From positions 10,815,897-10,879,896 of the forward strand of contig NC_134652.1 of NCBI RefSeq assembly GCF_030463565.1: a stretch of DNA of 64,000 nt, in the 5' to 3' direction. The notes below the pieces were generated by a model that worked only from the letters and a program-made list of their open reading frames with translations, made no database searches and was not told the DNA's origin. The first letter of the stretch is position 1. Each line of letters starts with the position of its first letter. The stretch comes from Pelecanus crispus (taxonomy: Eukaryota; Chordata; Aves; Pelecaniformes; Pelecanidae). Made by a program: the position numbers and the translations under genes. Below are positions 39,301-51,676 of this stretch, piece by piece.

Positions 39301-42300
39301 GAGTAGAACACCAGAACATATGTTTGGCTTGTTGCTTGTATCTTTATAGAGGTCCAGCCAAAAGCCTCAGTGCAAACACCCTTAAATATTTCTGTTTTGC
39401 ACAATAGGCCAAAATATTAATGCTTAATACTATTAACCTTTTGCTGACTAAACCTTTGATGCAAATCTAGCAATTGCCATTGGTTCTTCAGGGGAGAGAA
39501 GCCCTGTTTGACCCAAATACAAGGCTAGCTCAGCCTTGTTTGTTCCCTAGATATTCTGATTGCTCCTTCAAGTCAAGAGAACATGACTCCATACTGCTGA
39601 ATCCCTGAGGTGGGTTCCCATAATGTTCAGGCCCTTAGACAAAACTCTGGGGGTGCAGCACTATGTCATATGGACCCACCATGCTTACTTCAAGAGGAGC
39701 AGATGCAGCGTTTTCCATTGGAAGCTAGTAGCCTGTGGTTAAGACAAGAGTAAAAGACAAATTTCTCACATTAAGCTGGTTTACTCTAGCAATAATAAAA
39801 TTGGAAAGCATGTGAGATAATTACCTTAGCAAAGAGAAAAGGTCTTCAGTATGACCAAAGACTTATGCACGTATCTCTCAAACCTAGAATGTCCCCATAG
39901 TCCTTTTGAGAGTAAAGTCAAACTTACCTGCAAATTCCACAGCTGGAGGTCTGACATCATCAGATACCTCCGACAACCTGCACTTTGCCTCCATCCTTCT
40001 TATGTCCTTGTGGGACTCTTCAAATTCCGCTGAAGGTTTCTGCTCTCCCAGTCGTCCAGCTTTCTTAGACATGTCTCAGCAATCTGTTGACATCCCATAC
40101 AGGTCAAGACAAAGTGTCAAACAAGTGATTTTTGTCATAAATCAAGCTTTTGCCCAGGTATTCACTGTCTTTTCCTCCTTGAGGTTGTTTCTGACAATCT
40201 TACTAAGTGAATTAATGAATATCACACTTCTAGAGATATTTTTACACCACTCATGTAAGACTAGAAACTACCCAAACTATTACAAAGTATCTGAAATCCA
40301 TCCTGGCTACTACCTTGTGGATATGATACAGGGGATACCTTATGTTTTTCTTGCACACCCAAAATCCCAATGAAAATAAAATTATTTAAGATTTAAAATT
40401 TGATTTAAATTGTTTAAGAAAAGATGAAACAAACAAACAAAAATCATTCAAACGTTACTCCAGAAAATTTTGGCATGGAACACCTTAATCATGTTCATTA
40501 ATCAAATCCCAAATAAAATCATCTGTCTTCTAAAGTGAGAACAGAGAAAAATTAGGACAACATATATCTGTGAAAAAAGTTAGACTTTTTTTATTCCAGG
40601 AGAACTCAACTAAAAGCTCCCTCCATTCAGGCACCTGGGTTTCGTTTCATAATAGCTTCGGTCCATTGTTCCTTATTATCAGAGCTGACTATGTTCAAGC
40701 TAAGGCAGATCTTGTTCCTAAATTTATGTCTCTGTGTGTGACCACTACAATATGTGTTTTGTATGCTTTTTCCTGAAAGCCTAATATAGTGATACCTGTG
40801 ACACGGCTTGGACTCCCCCTTTCATGTATATTACCAACTCGAACTGCAACCTGCTGGTAGATTTTTCTTAAACTCTAAAATGAGGGTCTAACCTTCTCTT
40901 CTTTTTCTTTTTCTTCTCTGTTGCCTATAATCTTGATTTGACTCACACAAAAGTGACACAGTGGGAAATCCACTCAAGAAGACTTTGACAACTAACAATG
41001 GAAACCTACCTACACGAAAGTTGACTGGTGGCGTTTATAGTGAAAAAATGTATTCAAGTTTAAAGATGTCATCTGTGTTAACTGATCCGTGTTGGTTTTG
41101 TGTGTTTTTGTCAAAAGAAATGTGCTGCGGAGTCACCTCTGTTAGGGTAAAGAAAACTAGCCAGAACAACATCACCATGAAAAAAGACAGGTATATTCAA
41201 GGGGGAAAAAAAATGCCCCCAAAATATTTAAGTTTGGGTAAATATGATTTTTAGTTTGGACTACATCCAAAGGACTCATACGAAACCGTGAAACCTGAGC
41301 ATATTTAAACGCAGCTAATATATAGAATTATTTATACTGCTATTCCTTTTGCCTTCTCTAACATGAAAAGTATCGTTATTTTATGCAGTACCGAAGGTGT
41401 GCTAAATGTATCTCATGGATTAAATTAAAATACGATCACTGTAGATTTTTCAGTAGTAGCTACTGATTGTTTTGGCTTCAGTTTTAGAGTTGAAGTTGAG
41501 ACATTTTACACAGATTCCTTTCCCCCTGGAATGAAAGGAATCCAGTTCTTACTGTGAAACAGCTTCCTTCATCAAATGGGACACCCAAGGCCCTGAGTTG
41601 TCATTGGAAATCTTGGGCATTTCATCCCAGAAAAGAGAAGAGATGCAAGTCAGTACAAATTTAAAAGACGCTGATACCCAAGTGAAAGGTCTTGACTGAA
41701 CCTATGAGGATATTGAAGTCACTGATACTGTACAACGAATCCTCATGTCCTCTTCCACATTGCTAGGTCTGCTCTATTAGGCCAGATCTTGCTGGTCTCA
41801 GCTGACTTGAAGCGGTTTGGCTCACTTTTATATTCATTGCTAATAGATGCCTTTGCTGAAAAACATATCAAATATTCTGCAAATGTGAAACTCAGCCCCA
41901 AAATGGTACTTTGGGTCAGGTTATGAACATGTGAGGTGGAGCTGACGCTGCTACGACATCCCTGCGAAATGCAAGACAACAAGTAAACCTGGTGGCTCTT
42001 GGAAGGAACCTGAGGTGCTGAGATGCAATGGTGATGAGCACTGTGTAAAGTGTGAATGGAACAGAAAGGATCTGAAGGAAGAAGGAGGCAGAGCGGTGGT
42101 TGCATCCCTCAGCTCATTCATCCAGGTCAGAGTAACCTGAAGAAGGGACAGAGTTCAGAGGGGTCTGTACTGTTGTTGTCCACGCTGTGGGTGGTCTCTA
42201 GCTAGACAGAAGGCTTTAATGAATGAACAGATTTGTAGATGGCAAATCTTTCCTATCTGTATATTGCCTACACCTGAGTGATGTCTGTTAATTTAAATTC

Positions 42301-45300
42301 ACTTAAAAATTTAAAGAGGGTGGGGGAAAGAAAAATATAACAATTTGAAGTGAAGCCACTTTGTTCAATGGTTTTTCACTAATCCAAGTTCTTTGCCACC
42401 CCTCATGCTACAGAGGAGGAGACGTTCATAAAAGCAAGCCACTCGGCTACTTTAGCAAAATTCATACAGTAAACAGGGAACTAAAACACCTTGTTGGTAC
42501 AACAAGGAGTACCCCAGAAAATCCAGTGAGAAGCAAATATGTTGGAATGAGTGACTGGAGAAGGAATTTCATCTCCTGCCATTGTGGTAACCCTAATTTT
42601 GCTGTGCAGGTCCTGAACATGCTTATTACAGAGAATAAGAGCAGTGTAAGCAAGCAAGCCTCATGACTGCATCTTTTTTTGTTACAGCCATTTTAGAGCC
42701 AGGTAAACTGAGGGACTTGCTTAATGCTTATCCCAGACTGCGAGGAATGTAATTTGGGCATCTTGTTTCCTTTCAGCCATTAACGGGCATTTTCTGGTAT
42801 GCTCCTTCACACACAGTATCTCTTCCCCACATGGACCCTCCACCTCAGCCCAGACAAAGGCTATTGCAGGACCACAGCTCCCAATTCACCCACCTGATTT
42901 CTCCTACAGCTTCACTGCCAGAGAAGTATCAGCATCAGATCTCCACGAGATGAAAGCCGGCTAAATTCTCCAACCAGAACCCCCCCAGAAGTTGTGCGAT
43001 TAAACAAAACAAAACAAAAAGCCCTTTAAATTCTACTTTAGAGAGGATGTGTTCAAGTGCAGATGGGGGTTATTGTGTCTCGAGTCTGTCATCGGGTAGT
43101 CAGGGTAATTGACCCAGCGATACCTGCCCAGAGGAAGAGACAATGTGTGAAATTCCTGTTAGAAACAATTATGTACTTGACCTTAAAGTATGGGTCTTTC
43201 TGCTTTTATTTTTTTTAGGAGGGCATTAAAAAAAAAAGAAAACAAAACCAGAAAGGCTCCCAACTCTTTGAAGGTCCTGTTTGTGCTGAAACAGGCTCTG
43301 TGAATTGGTAATTGGCCTCTCAGAGCCCAGGGGATGTGAGGCTGAGGCAGCGCTCTGCAGGCAGGCACTGCTGCCGCGCTCAGCACTTCTGCGGCCCCCC
43401 GCTTCCCCTGCCCTGCCATGGGGTCTCAGCTGCAGCAGAACATGCCGCGGTCCCCGTCCCACAGGCTGCTCTCAGCACCCTCCTTGCCCAACCTCCCCCA
43501 GCCTCCGTCCAGGGCTACCAGCCCTTCCGCAGCACTCCCATCCCTTTGCTCCTTTGCAAAGGGCTGGAGAAGAGGTCACACAGAAACATGGTTGATACAA
43601 GGATGTCAGTTTGTGGGCAAAGCGTTCACGTCCTAGCGCCACCGGTAGACATGGCCTCTTCCACAAGGGTAAAGTAGGCAGGCGCCTACCTCCATGAGTA
43701 GCCCAAAACAGAAGCAGAAGAGCAAATCCACAAACATGAAACTTGTCTGTTCTTCAGCATCGTTAACTGTTTCCTGTTAAACTAGTAGCTGAAATGATGC
43801 AAAGTCTCTGTGGGTTTTGCTTACTTCAGGACATGGGTGGGGGATGCAAACAAGAGGAGCCCGCTTTGCCTAGTGGTAAGGTCAGAGCTGATTCCACGAG
43901 CAACTGTCTCAGATGCCCAAGCTAGGTGAGAAAACAGCCTTGCTTCTGGGCATTGGTCCTGTGAATTTCAGAGGGAATTCACTGCTTGATATGTAGGGTG
44001 GCCCCGTGTTCCCCAAGGCAGCCCAGCGCCAGAGGATTAGAAGGCATCAGGGAGGTGACTCAGAAAATGGGAAAACATCCACACTGGTAGTAATTTCTCT
44101 GCAGGACATGCTTGTCCCCAGGGGCTTGCAGCATTTCACATGCTGTTCTTGAGGTCTTTGCCTTTCACCCAGGGCAGGGCCAGCTCTCCTGAGGCTCAGG
44201 AGGGGGAGGAGGTGGTCCCCTGGCTGCAGAGGGAAGCCTGAAGCTGCTGGCTGAGGAATTGCTCAGGTTTTCTTGGCGCTGGCACTGCCTTGGCAGACAG
44301 CATGGCGATCCCTGTGCATGGACACACCCAGACAGGTAGAAAGTTTCTCTCCTCTACAAGCGACGCTGTCTCAGCAGAGGCATGCGTAGCCTAGCTTTTA
44401 CACTTGTCCCTTCTGCCTTCATAACTGCACGGATTAGAAACAAAGAACGATCTTCAGCAAGACCGTGAGCATTTCAAGGGCAGCCACTTTGTTTTCCTGC
44501 TCGATCAGGAGAAAAGACACTGGCTGGTCCCAGCAGCATCCCTGCGGCCTCTCTGGAAGGGAAAGCTCATTGTGGGCCTGGAAGTGGTGCGCAGCATCAT
44601 CCCTTTGGGCTCCTGCTTCCCCTCTGGGGCTGCAGGTGAAGTCGATCACACAACCTTACCCCCCCCTCCCCGCCCAAGACACACACGGGAGCTGGATAAC
44701 ATGCGTGGCCGTGCACAGAACGGGAGATTTCAACCCTGCTGGTCCCGGGGAATCCAAACCATTAAAAAAAAGAATTAAGCCATGCCAATGTCTTTGCTGT
44801 AAAACTCAAAACAACAATAACAAAAAGACCAGTCGGGTTAATTACACTAGAGCAGGGAGGAATCTCTAAGATGTAAATACATTTCCATGAACATTAAAAG
44901 CAAACTCCTCTCTAAAGTGTTTTTCTTTCACAAGCAAGCAAGAAAATGCATTGGATAAAACAAACTTTGCTTATTTTAGTTTCGACTCAATTACCTGTTA
45001 ATGGAAAAAATCTGGCACCACTAATAATAAGGCAGGAATGAGATCACTGTTCTGGAGGCCTGGCTTGTCAGGGAAGCTTGCAACAAGAAGTGCATTTATC
45101 TGCCTTTCTATAACCCTTTTCAAGCACTCTGTCAGGGAGCCCAAACTGAACAGCCAGTTTAGGAGGAACTTGGAACCCGCTCCAGGCCCCCTCGGCCCTC
45201 TGGGAAAAGGAAAATTATTGTTGGCAAGTCTGCCTGGCTCCAGAAGTTGATCCAGTGCCCCCCACTTGCCCATGCAGCAGCAGACAGAGCTAAGAATTTT

Positions 45301-48300
45301 GTTATAATTAAATAACGGAGTGCTGATCGGTTGCTGGAGGTGGTCTTGAAACTGGTGTTTAAGGCAGTGGAGAACAACGGTTACTATTCATAGAAAAAGC
45401 AGAGTCTTAAAATCCATCTGTTTCGTTCCAAATTTAGGCCAAAAAAATGCTCACTCACTGTCTTTAAAAATACCACCTGCTTAGCTATTTTGTATAATGT
45501 GCCATTATATAAGTTTGAAGGAGGAGCAGGCAGGGAGGCAGCGGGGGCTGAGAAGGGGCGGGGGGAACAGATTAAAAAGATATAGTTAGATCCAAAAATA
45601 CCCCAGCAGCATATTCAAAAGGGAGCAAAGGAGACATTTGCTGAGGAAGATTAAAACCAGGGTGTTTGCTAATGCCTGGGAACCAGCTACTATGAATGGG
45701 CTTGTTTGCAAATAAGATAAGTCTTTTTTCTCTTTTTTTTTGAAAAAAAAACCCCAACAAACGTTCTTGCTACGCACACCCAATTCCCAATTCCGTTCCT
45801 CACCATGCTACAGGAGTGTGAAAACACCCCGAGCCTTTCCCACCCTGCAGACCTTCCTGGTGGGGGCCAGATGGCATCCGGTGGCATCGCAGCCTGCCCG
45901 GCCAGAGCCCCTGCCAGCGGGTACCTCCCCAACGGGGCTGTGCTTCCCCTTGGCCAGCTGCTGCACGCCAACAACTGGAAGGAAGGGGACAAGGAGCTGG
46001 TAACACCATGGCGTCTACTCTTCCAGAGCGGCTTTGCTCTGCGAGCAGTAACATTAGCGAGGCGTAGTGTCCTGCATCCGCACCGTCCTTCCCCTCCCCT
46101 TGCTTCCCCGCCGCAATCTTACATAATATTACATATTGCAGCTGCAGTATTTCCAGTTTTCCCTATGCCCTTAACTCTCTCCCATGTACCTTGTTCCCTC
46201 CAACACCCCAACGCTCTCCGTGTCTCCTACGTAATCTTCTCGGCCTGCCAGCTGGGCAGGAGAGCACAGATGCTGGTCCAGAAGTAGACGTGTGATAATT
46301 GGCCATCTGCATGCTGCCAGAGAGAATGGATAACAGCTGAGCTCTCCCTGCCTTTTCTTCAGCAGCGGATCTGGAAAGGCTCTCTTCTCAGTGCCGGCAG
46401 AGATTTCCCTGGAACTCACAGGAACTTTATCATCTCCAAGAGTTTGACCGCTGCTGTCAAATCTGGTTCAAAATGCCAGAGGATTCAAGAGTTACCAGGA
46501 AAGGGTCAAACAGATGGACAGACAGCATGACCTCGTGATCTCCACTGCCTTAGAGGTCCAGGCTAACGCCCCCACCCCAGATTAAATGCATTTCCAACCT
46601 CAGAAAAAGAGCAACTCCTAGAACATGGACGCAAGTTATTAGTGAATATTTTGGATGGATCCTGAAGAAAATCAGTTCAGGGGCTGTCAGAATCCTGTCT
46701 TCGGGGAGTCCTTAGAATGGGCTGGTGACATTATTGACAATGATGGGCTATTGGGATGTGTTCAGTTGTAGCTGATCTGCCTTAAAAGTCTCAAGATGTT
46801 TTCCAAGAACATCTTAAAATGAATGTCAAAGTACCTGTCTACCCTTTTTTTACAATATAGCCATTGCTACAATCTCTGAGCACGTTTGCGTATTCATAGT
46901 TTTAAGGCTCCAAGAGCTTTAGCCTTCCTGTCCAACAAAGACCACTGAAGCTCCGTAGTGGTTCTGTACCAAATTTAGTCTTCAGCTGGAGCATCTTTCC
47001 CAAAACAGCATCCAAAATCTTTGCCCAGAGTCTTAGGTGATAAAGCATTCCTATGTGTATGCCAGACATAGCTGGGCAGCACTGTCACACACATTGATTT
47101 TTATTATTAATATTGTCTTCTTTCATGATTGTTGCAATGGCCCATGTAACTATTTTCCTGTGAATTCTCTTTACATGTTTTTACGGTCTAATGAAACAAA
47201 CAGGACTCTAAAGATTGCTCTTTTCCCCTGCCTTTCCCTTCCTTTTTTTCTTTTAAGCAAAGCTTAAAACCATGTGGCACTGGTTTATTGAGTCAGCAAT
47301 TGCTTCAACTTTTCAAAATTCCATACACTAAGTGAAAAACGAGATTTACAAAACTAATGGAAAATAAATGTCTCCTGAACATGCAATACATCGACTTGCT
47401 TCCTTGCCTTACCCCATAAAACCAGATGGAAGCAATAGCTACAGTGAATTACCTACTGTACGTAGGGCCCCATGCTGCCCCGCGGCAGCCCAGTACGAGG
47501 ACAGAGCGTGCCAGTTTGCCACCGCCCCGCTCTGGAGTTGCCCTCACTTGCGTGGATTGGGGGGTGAACGGGGGGGTCAAGCCATACCCCTGTAGCTAGT
47601 TGCTCACCCTATTTTACATCTACAGTGTACAGGAAGGGCTGAATTTCCACCATGTTTCCAGTGTACCTGGTCCAGTGCGGTCCTTGGCTGTGACTCCTGG
47701 GCACAAGGGGAGTATACATAAATAATAGCAATTTTCTCCCAGGAGCCTTGACCCAGCTCAGGCCCTCCGAGCAAGGAGAATCTGGAGGCAAATCTGAAGG
47801 CATAAGCGCACCAAGGGACGCAGCCAGTGCACAGCCTACAGGAAACCCAAGCAGTTGCTTTCCCAAGAATATGCAATTGTTTTCTACGGCAAACAAGAGT
47901 TCCCAGCACGAGTTACCCGCCACTCACAAGCTCTGTTCAATCTATCTTTCAAACACGTGCCTCTCTTACTGCACATACAGAAGGAAAACCAATTTGTCCA
48001 GGAACAGCGTTTTTGGACTCTGCTTTCCAAAGGCTTGCTAATAAAGAGCAAAGAACACACTGTTTTGCTGAATATATGAATCGTACCTTGATGGTGTCTC
48101 CTTTGAATCACGGCATTCAAAGATCTCCCTGGAGCACTATGTTTTACATTAGAAGAGAGCAGTTATCCCCAGCAGAGATGCAGCACATGTGTCTGGCTGA
48201 TGGATGGCCATGCTCTAGCAAGAGTCAAAACATTTAGGAGAAAGAAAAAAAAAAAAAAAAAAATCCCTAGAAAGTTGAAATAGCAGGCGAGTAATTTGAG

Positions 48301-49825
48301 CATCACGTTCAATTTGCTGGCTACCAACAACAGCAAGATTTGGCAACCTCCACAAAGGCTTTGCAGCAACATCCCCCTCCCTATTGCAGAGTCCCGTCCC
48401 ACCTGCCTGCCCACGCGCCTGTCACGGGTGACGAGGGGACCGACTCAAGTCAAGGGGAGTTTCACCTTAGACCACAACAGAAACAGCATCAGGCCTTGGA
48501 TGTAAATGAAGCGTGGCAAAAAATTCACCGTCACTTAATCCTTCTAATAGGAAATACGAAGCAATACTCACGTATATTACCCTTTATTAACAGGTTTGAA
48601 ACAAAAAAAAGCTTCTGGCTTGTAAACTACTCATTAAAAAAAGCAGCAGGAATTTAAAGTACTATATATTCTGTTTCAACATTATTTAGTACTTCACCCA
48701 GTGCCTCCCAGCCCCTCTACAAAGCAAATTCCTTCTGCAGCCAAAGGCAAGTGCTTTGCAGCCAGTTTTGGTTTTATCGGACCCCCCAGCAAGGGAGAGC
48801 ATGGTCTCAGCACCAGGGCTGGGCTTCCCGAAATGGCCCCGTTCCCAGGTCTCTGCAGAAAATCACTTCACCTGTTTCCCCATACGAGGAAGAATACTTA
48901 CCCTTCCCGCAGAGCCCATCAAGAGTGACTGGAGAGAAGTGCATTACCGGAGCAATACACTGGCACGACGGCAAGGAACAAACCTGCTCCGAGACCTTTG
49001 CATTTGATTGCCCTCGAGTGCCATTGTAGAAATTACTATGGCTGAGATTTTCCAAGACGACTGGGGCTATGGTGACATCCACTTCTGAGAGATTCCTGGA
49101 AATTACCAAGCTTAAATTCCTACTTAAGTTTAAAAAACCCAAACAAATCAACCATTTAATAAAAATTGTGTCTAAGTTCACTCTCATCCTGCAGCATCTG
49201 CAGGCATTGCTGCATCAGGTGGATGCTGGATGCTCAGCACTGAGAGCAGGTTGTGCTGCAAGGGCTCATCGCATTAAAAAAAAAAAAACAAACCCCAAAA
49301 ATGCAAAACCAGCCCCAAATCTACCCAGGAGATAAACCCTCAGGCCAGCACAAGGGCTCTGACTAATCAGGGCTACCTAAGCTGTCCTGTGTGACCTTTA
49401 TAGTGCATCAGCCCTGTGTTGTGGGATCACCAGGTTGAACAAAAATGTTTTAAAATTAAAGGTATCATCAGCCCTGGTCTGCTGTTCCGCAGTCAGGATC
49501 ACTTCACACAGAATGACATTACTTTAGCTCACGTGCTTGTCTTTTGCCAAATCACGTGTCATTCGCGTTAAAAACCAAATAAAATAGGATTTTCAACTAT
49601 TGCAACAAAAACTTGCTGAGTGGGGAGAGGGCTACTGCAAAACAAATTTAGCAGGCGGCAGCATTGGGAACCCAAAGGAAACGGGACTTCTCACAACTAC
49701 AGCTGGCTGCAAGTTGCCACGATTTTTACAAAATTTTCTTCAAGGAAGTTTTCCACTCGAGCTGTCAATCTTTTTGGCCAGAGTAAAATGCAGTCAACGC
49801 ATAAATGAGTTGACAAGTCATTCTC
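33396..49825. other. Gene-free flank immediately downstream of TCF7L2
   Basis: No exon recognised on either strand. It contains a GC-rich patch with CpGs at 43,330-43,600, A-runs at 48,248 and 49,276, and several calm, AT-rich blocks that look like candidate conserved elements (about 43,040-43,260 and 44,870-45,320). Open frames of up to 160 codons (45,805-46,287) have no recognised product. Confidence 0.6.
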
Positions 49826-49843
49826 TGCACATACTAAGTTGCT

Positions 49844-49849
49844 TTTATT
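49844..49849 (-). terminator. TCF7L2: Poly(A) signal AATAAA (distal, likely main)
   Basis: AATAAA on the minus strand, in the context GGATTAATAAAAGCAA, followed by a U/G-containing stretch. Cleavage would fall near 49,825-49,835. This is the more distal of two signals placed 47 nt apart at the end of the AT-rich 3' UTR. Assignment to TCF7L2 is by position. Confidence 0.65.
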
Positions 49850-49890
49850 AATCCAGAACTGCATGCTACAGATACTGTACAGCATGAACA

Positions 49891-49896
49891 TTTATT
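49891..49896 (-). terminator. TCF7L2: Poly(A) signal AATAAA (proximal)
   Basis: A second AATAAA on the minus strand, in the context AATGAATAAATGTTCATG, 47 nt upstream of the distal signal. The pair could give two closely spaced 3' ends. No downstream element clearly favours it over the distal site. Confidence 0.5.
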
Positions 49897-50698
49897 CATT
49901 ACAAAAAATGGCTTCCAAACCATTAAAAATGAAAATCGGAATAAGAGCATAAAACGGAACAGTAACATCACAACTGTTAGGAAACATTCAAAGTATTCAC
50001 AAAAAATGTTATAGTTAGCATCTTAATAAACCAGAGAAAAATCTGAGACAGTTTTACAATCGCTTCATGTCAACTACAATGGCACTGAATGAACAGATGA
50101 ACAATTTTTCAGCTTTATACAGCGTTTTTTGCAACATCAACATGCCTAGGTTTTTTTTTTTTTGTTTTAAGTTTGCTACCTACCTGTATGTAGTAAGTGT
50201 ACATAAAAGTGGCAGTCTGATTTTCCTTTTATGAATAATCTAATATACAGAATTTGGCCCTTAAGGGTTTATACCTCTTCATTTTAAATGCTTTCCGGAC
50301 AATCTGCTACCAAACACGTCTGTTATAGGTGACATTAAAACTACATACATATCTACCTATGTAACATCACAGCAAAACATGATGAACAAAAAAATTACAG
50401 CATTAAAAAAAAATAATAAAGTTGTCGGGAGAAAGTTAAAAGTCACTGAGAATTTTGGCACATAAAAATTTTGCACACAGCCTACAGTCCTAATGTCGCA
50501 GGGGATTCAGCTGCAGTTCTGAACGGGAGACACTTGGACCTTGCTGTTTTTGAAACAGCGTTGCTAAAAATTCCCTTGCTAAATTTTCAAGTCTTTTTGT
50601 GTGTAATGGCTTTTAAAGCATTTTTTTTTTTTTTACACTATTGATCCTTGAAAAAATGCATCTGCAAATGTCCATTTGGTGGCAACCGTGTTTCATAT

Positions 50699-50701
<3 letters not shown>

Positions 50702-50729
<28 letters not shown>
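50702..50729. repeat. 28-nt poly(A)/poly(T) tract
   Basis: An uninterrupted run of 28 A on the plus strand, which is poly(U) within the TCF7L2 3' UTR. It is the longest homopolymer in the window. Confidence 0.9.
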
Positions 50730-50732
<3 letters not shown>

Positions 50733-51676
50733 CGCAAGGAAATAAAAAACAAAAATCCCGGAAAAAATATATATATACACATTTATATATAAACTTAAAA
50801 ACCTTGTACAAATGAGTTGTTATATATAAGATGCTTACACTAAGGGAAAAAAAAAAACCTTTATACAATGTTTCAAGAAAAAAAAAGAAGAAAAAAACAT
50901 TTAAAAAGGGACAACATACAGATACAACAAGCAATTTCTAAAGCAATAAATACTACTGGTCCAATAGCGTTGTGATACTTTTAATTGTTGAGTAGCGTTC
51001 CCTCCCCCAAAAAGAACAACACCATGGAACAAGGTATATTAACACATTTTTTTTAACCCTTTGTTTCTGTACATTTAAACAATAACAAGTAACATCACAA
51101 TAAAGGTTGTTTCACACAAGGAAGGAAAAAAAAAAGAAGTAGTAGCGGCACTGCATTCATTGTGCCCTTAAAGGTTTAAAAACCAGATGTAAAATGATTG
51201 GTTCGCAAGCTCGTATTTAATACAAATAATAAAGAACCAATGCCTCCGGCAAGGGCTGCTTCAAAATTGCTTCTTTTTTTTTTTTTAATTTTTAAAATCA
51301 GTCTTTAAAACTAAGCTATTGGAACTACATAACAATTATGTATATATATATATTTTTTAAACGCTACAAAGACTTTAAACAGCTGTTGATAAAAATTTTG
51401 GCAGAATCATGAGGCTTTTCTCATCTACATATTTAAAAAGGAGAAATTGAAATAAGAATGGGTCAAATATTGACCAATGAACTCGATAAAACATCAACTA
51501 ATGTAGCCACGTGGCACGAATTAAAAACGAAACCGAGAAACGACGACGAACAGCGGACGACGAGGAGGAGGAGAAGGAAGAAAAAAAAAAAATTGAAGAA
51601 AAAAAAAAAAAGAACCCCAAATCCCAACAGAATTCAATCCCCCCAAAGGAAACCGAAAGGGCTAACGAGGCTAAAG

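Larger units (their letters stand above)
49826..51676 (-). other. TCF7L2: TCF7L2 3' untranslated region
   Basis: This AT-rich stretch follows the TAA stop on the minus strand and runs about 1.85 kb to the first good pair of poly(A) signals. It contains long homopolymer tracts (28 U in the transcript at 50,702-50,729, plus several 9-12-nt U or A runs) and many AU-rich segments. The size agrees with the usual TCF7L2 3' UTR of roughly 1.5-2 kb. The exact cleavage point is inferred. No competing gene is visible in it, and the open frames there are low-complexity chance frames. Confidence 0.75.

Noticed and set aside
45805-46287. 160-codon plus-strand open frame in GC-rich DNA
   Set aside because: Composition-driven frame with overlapping frames on both strands. 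Peptide not recognised.
46880-46945. Possible reversed CR1 tail (ATTCATAGTTTTAAGGCTCC)
   Set aside because: The start resembles a CR1 tail in reverse, but the match fails after about 20 bases, so it was not listed.
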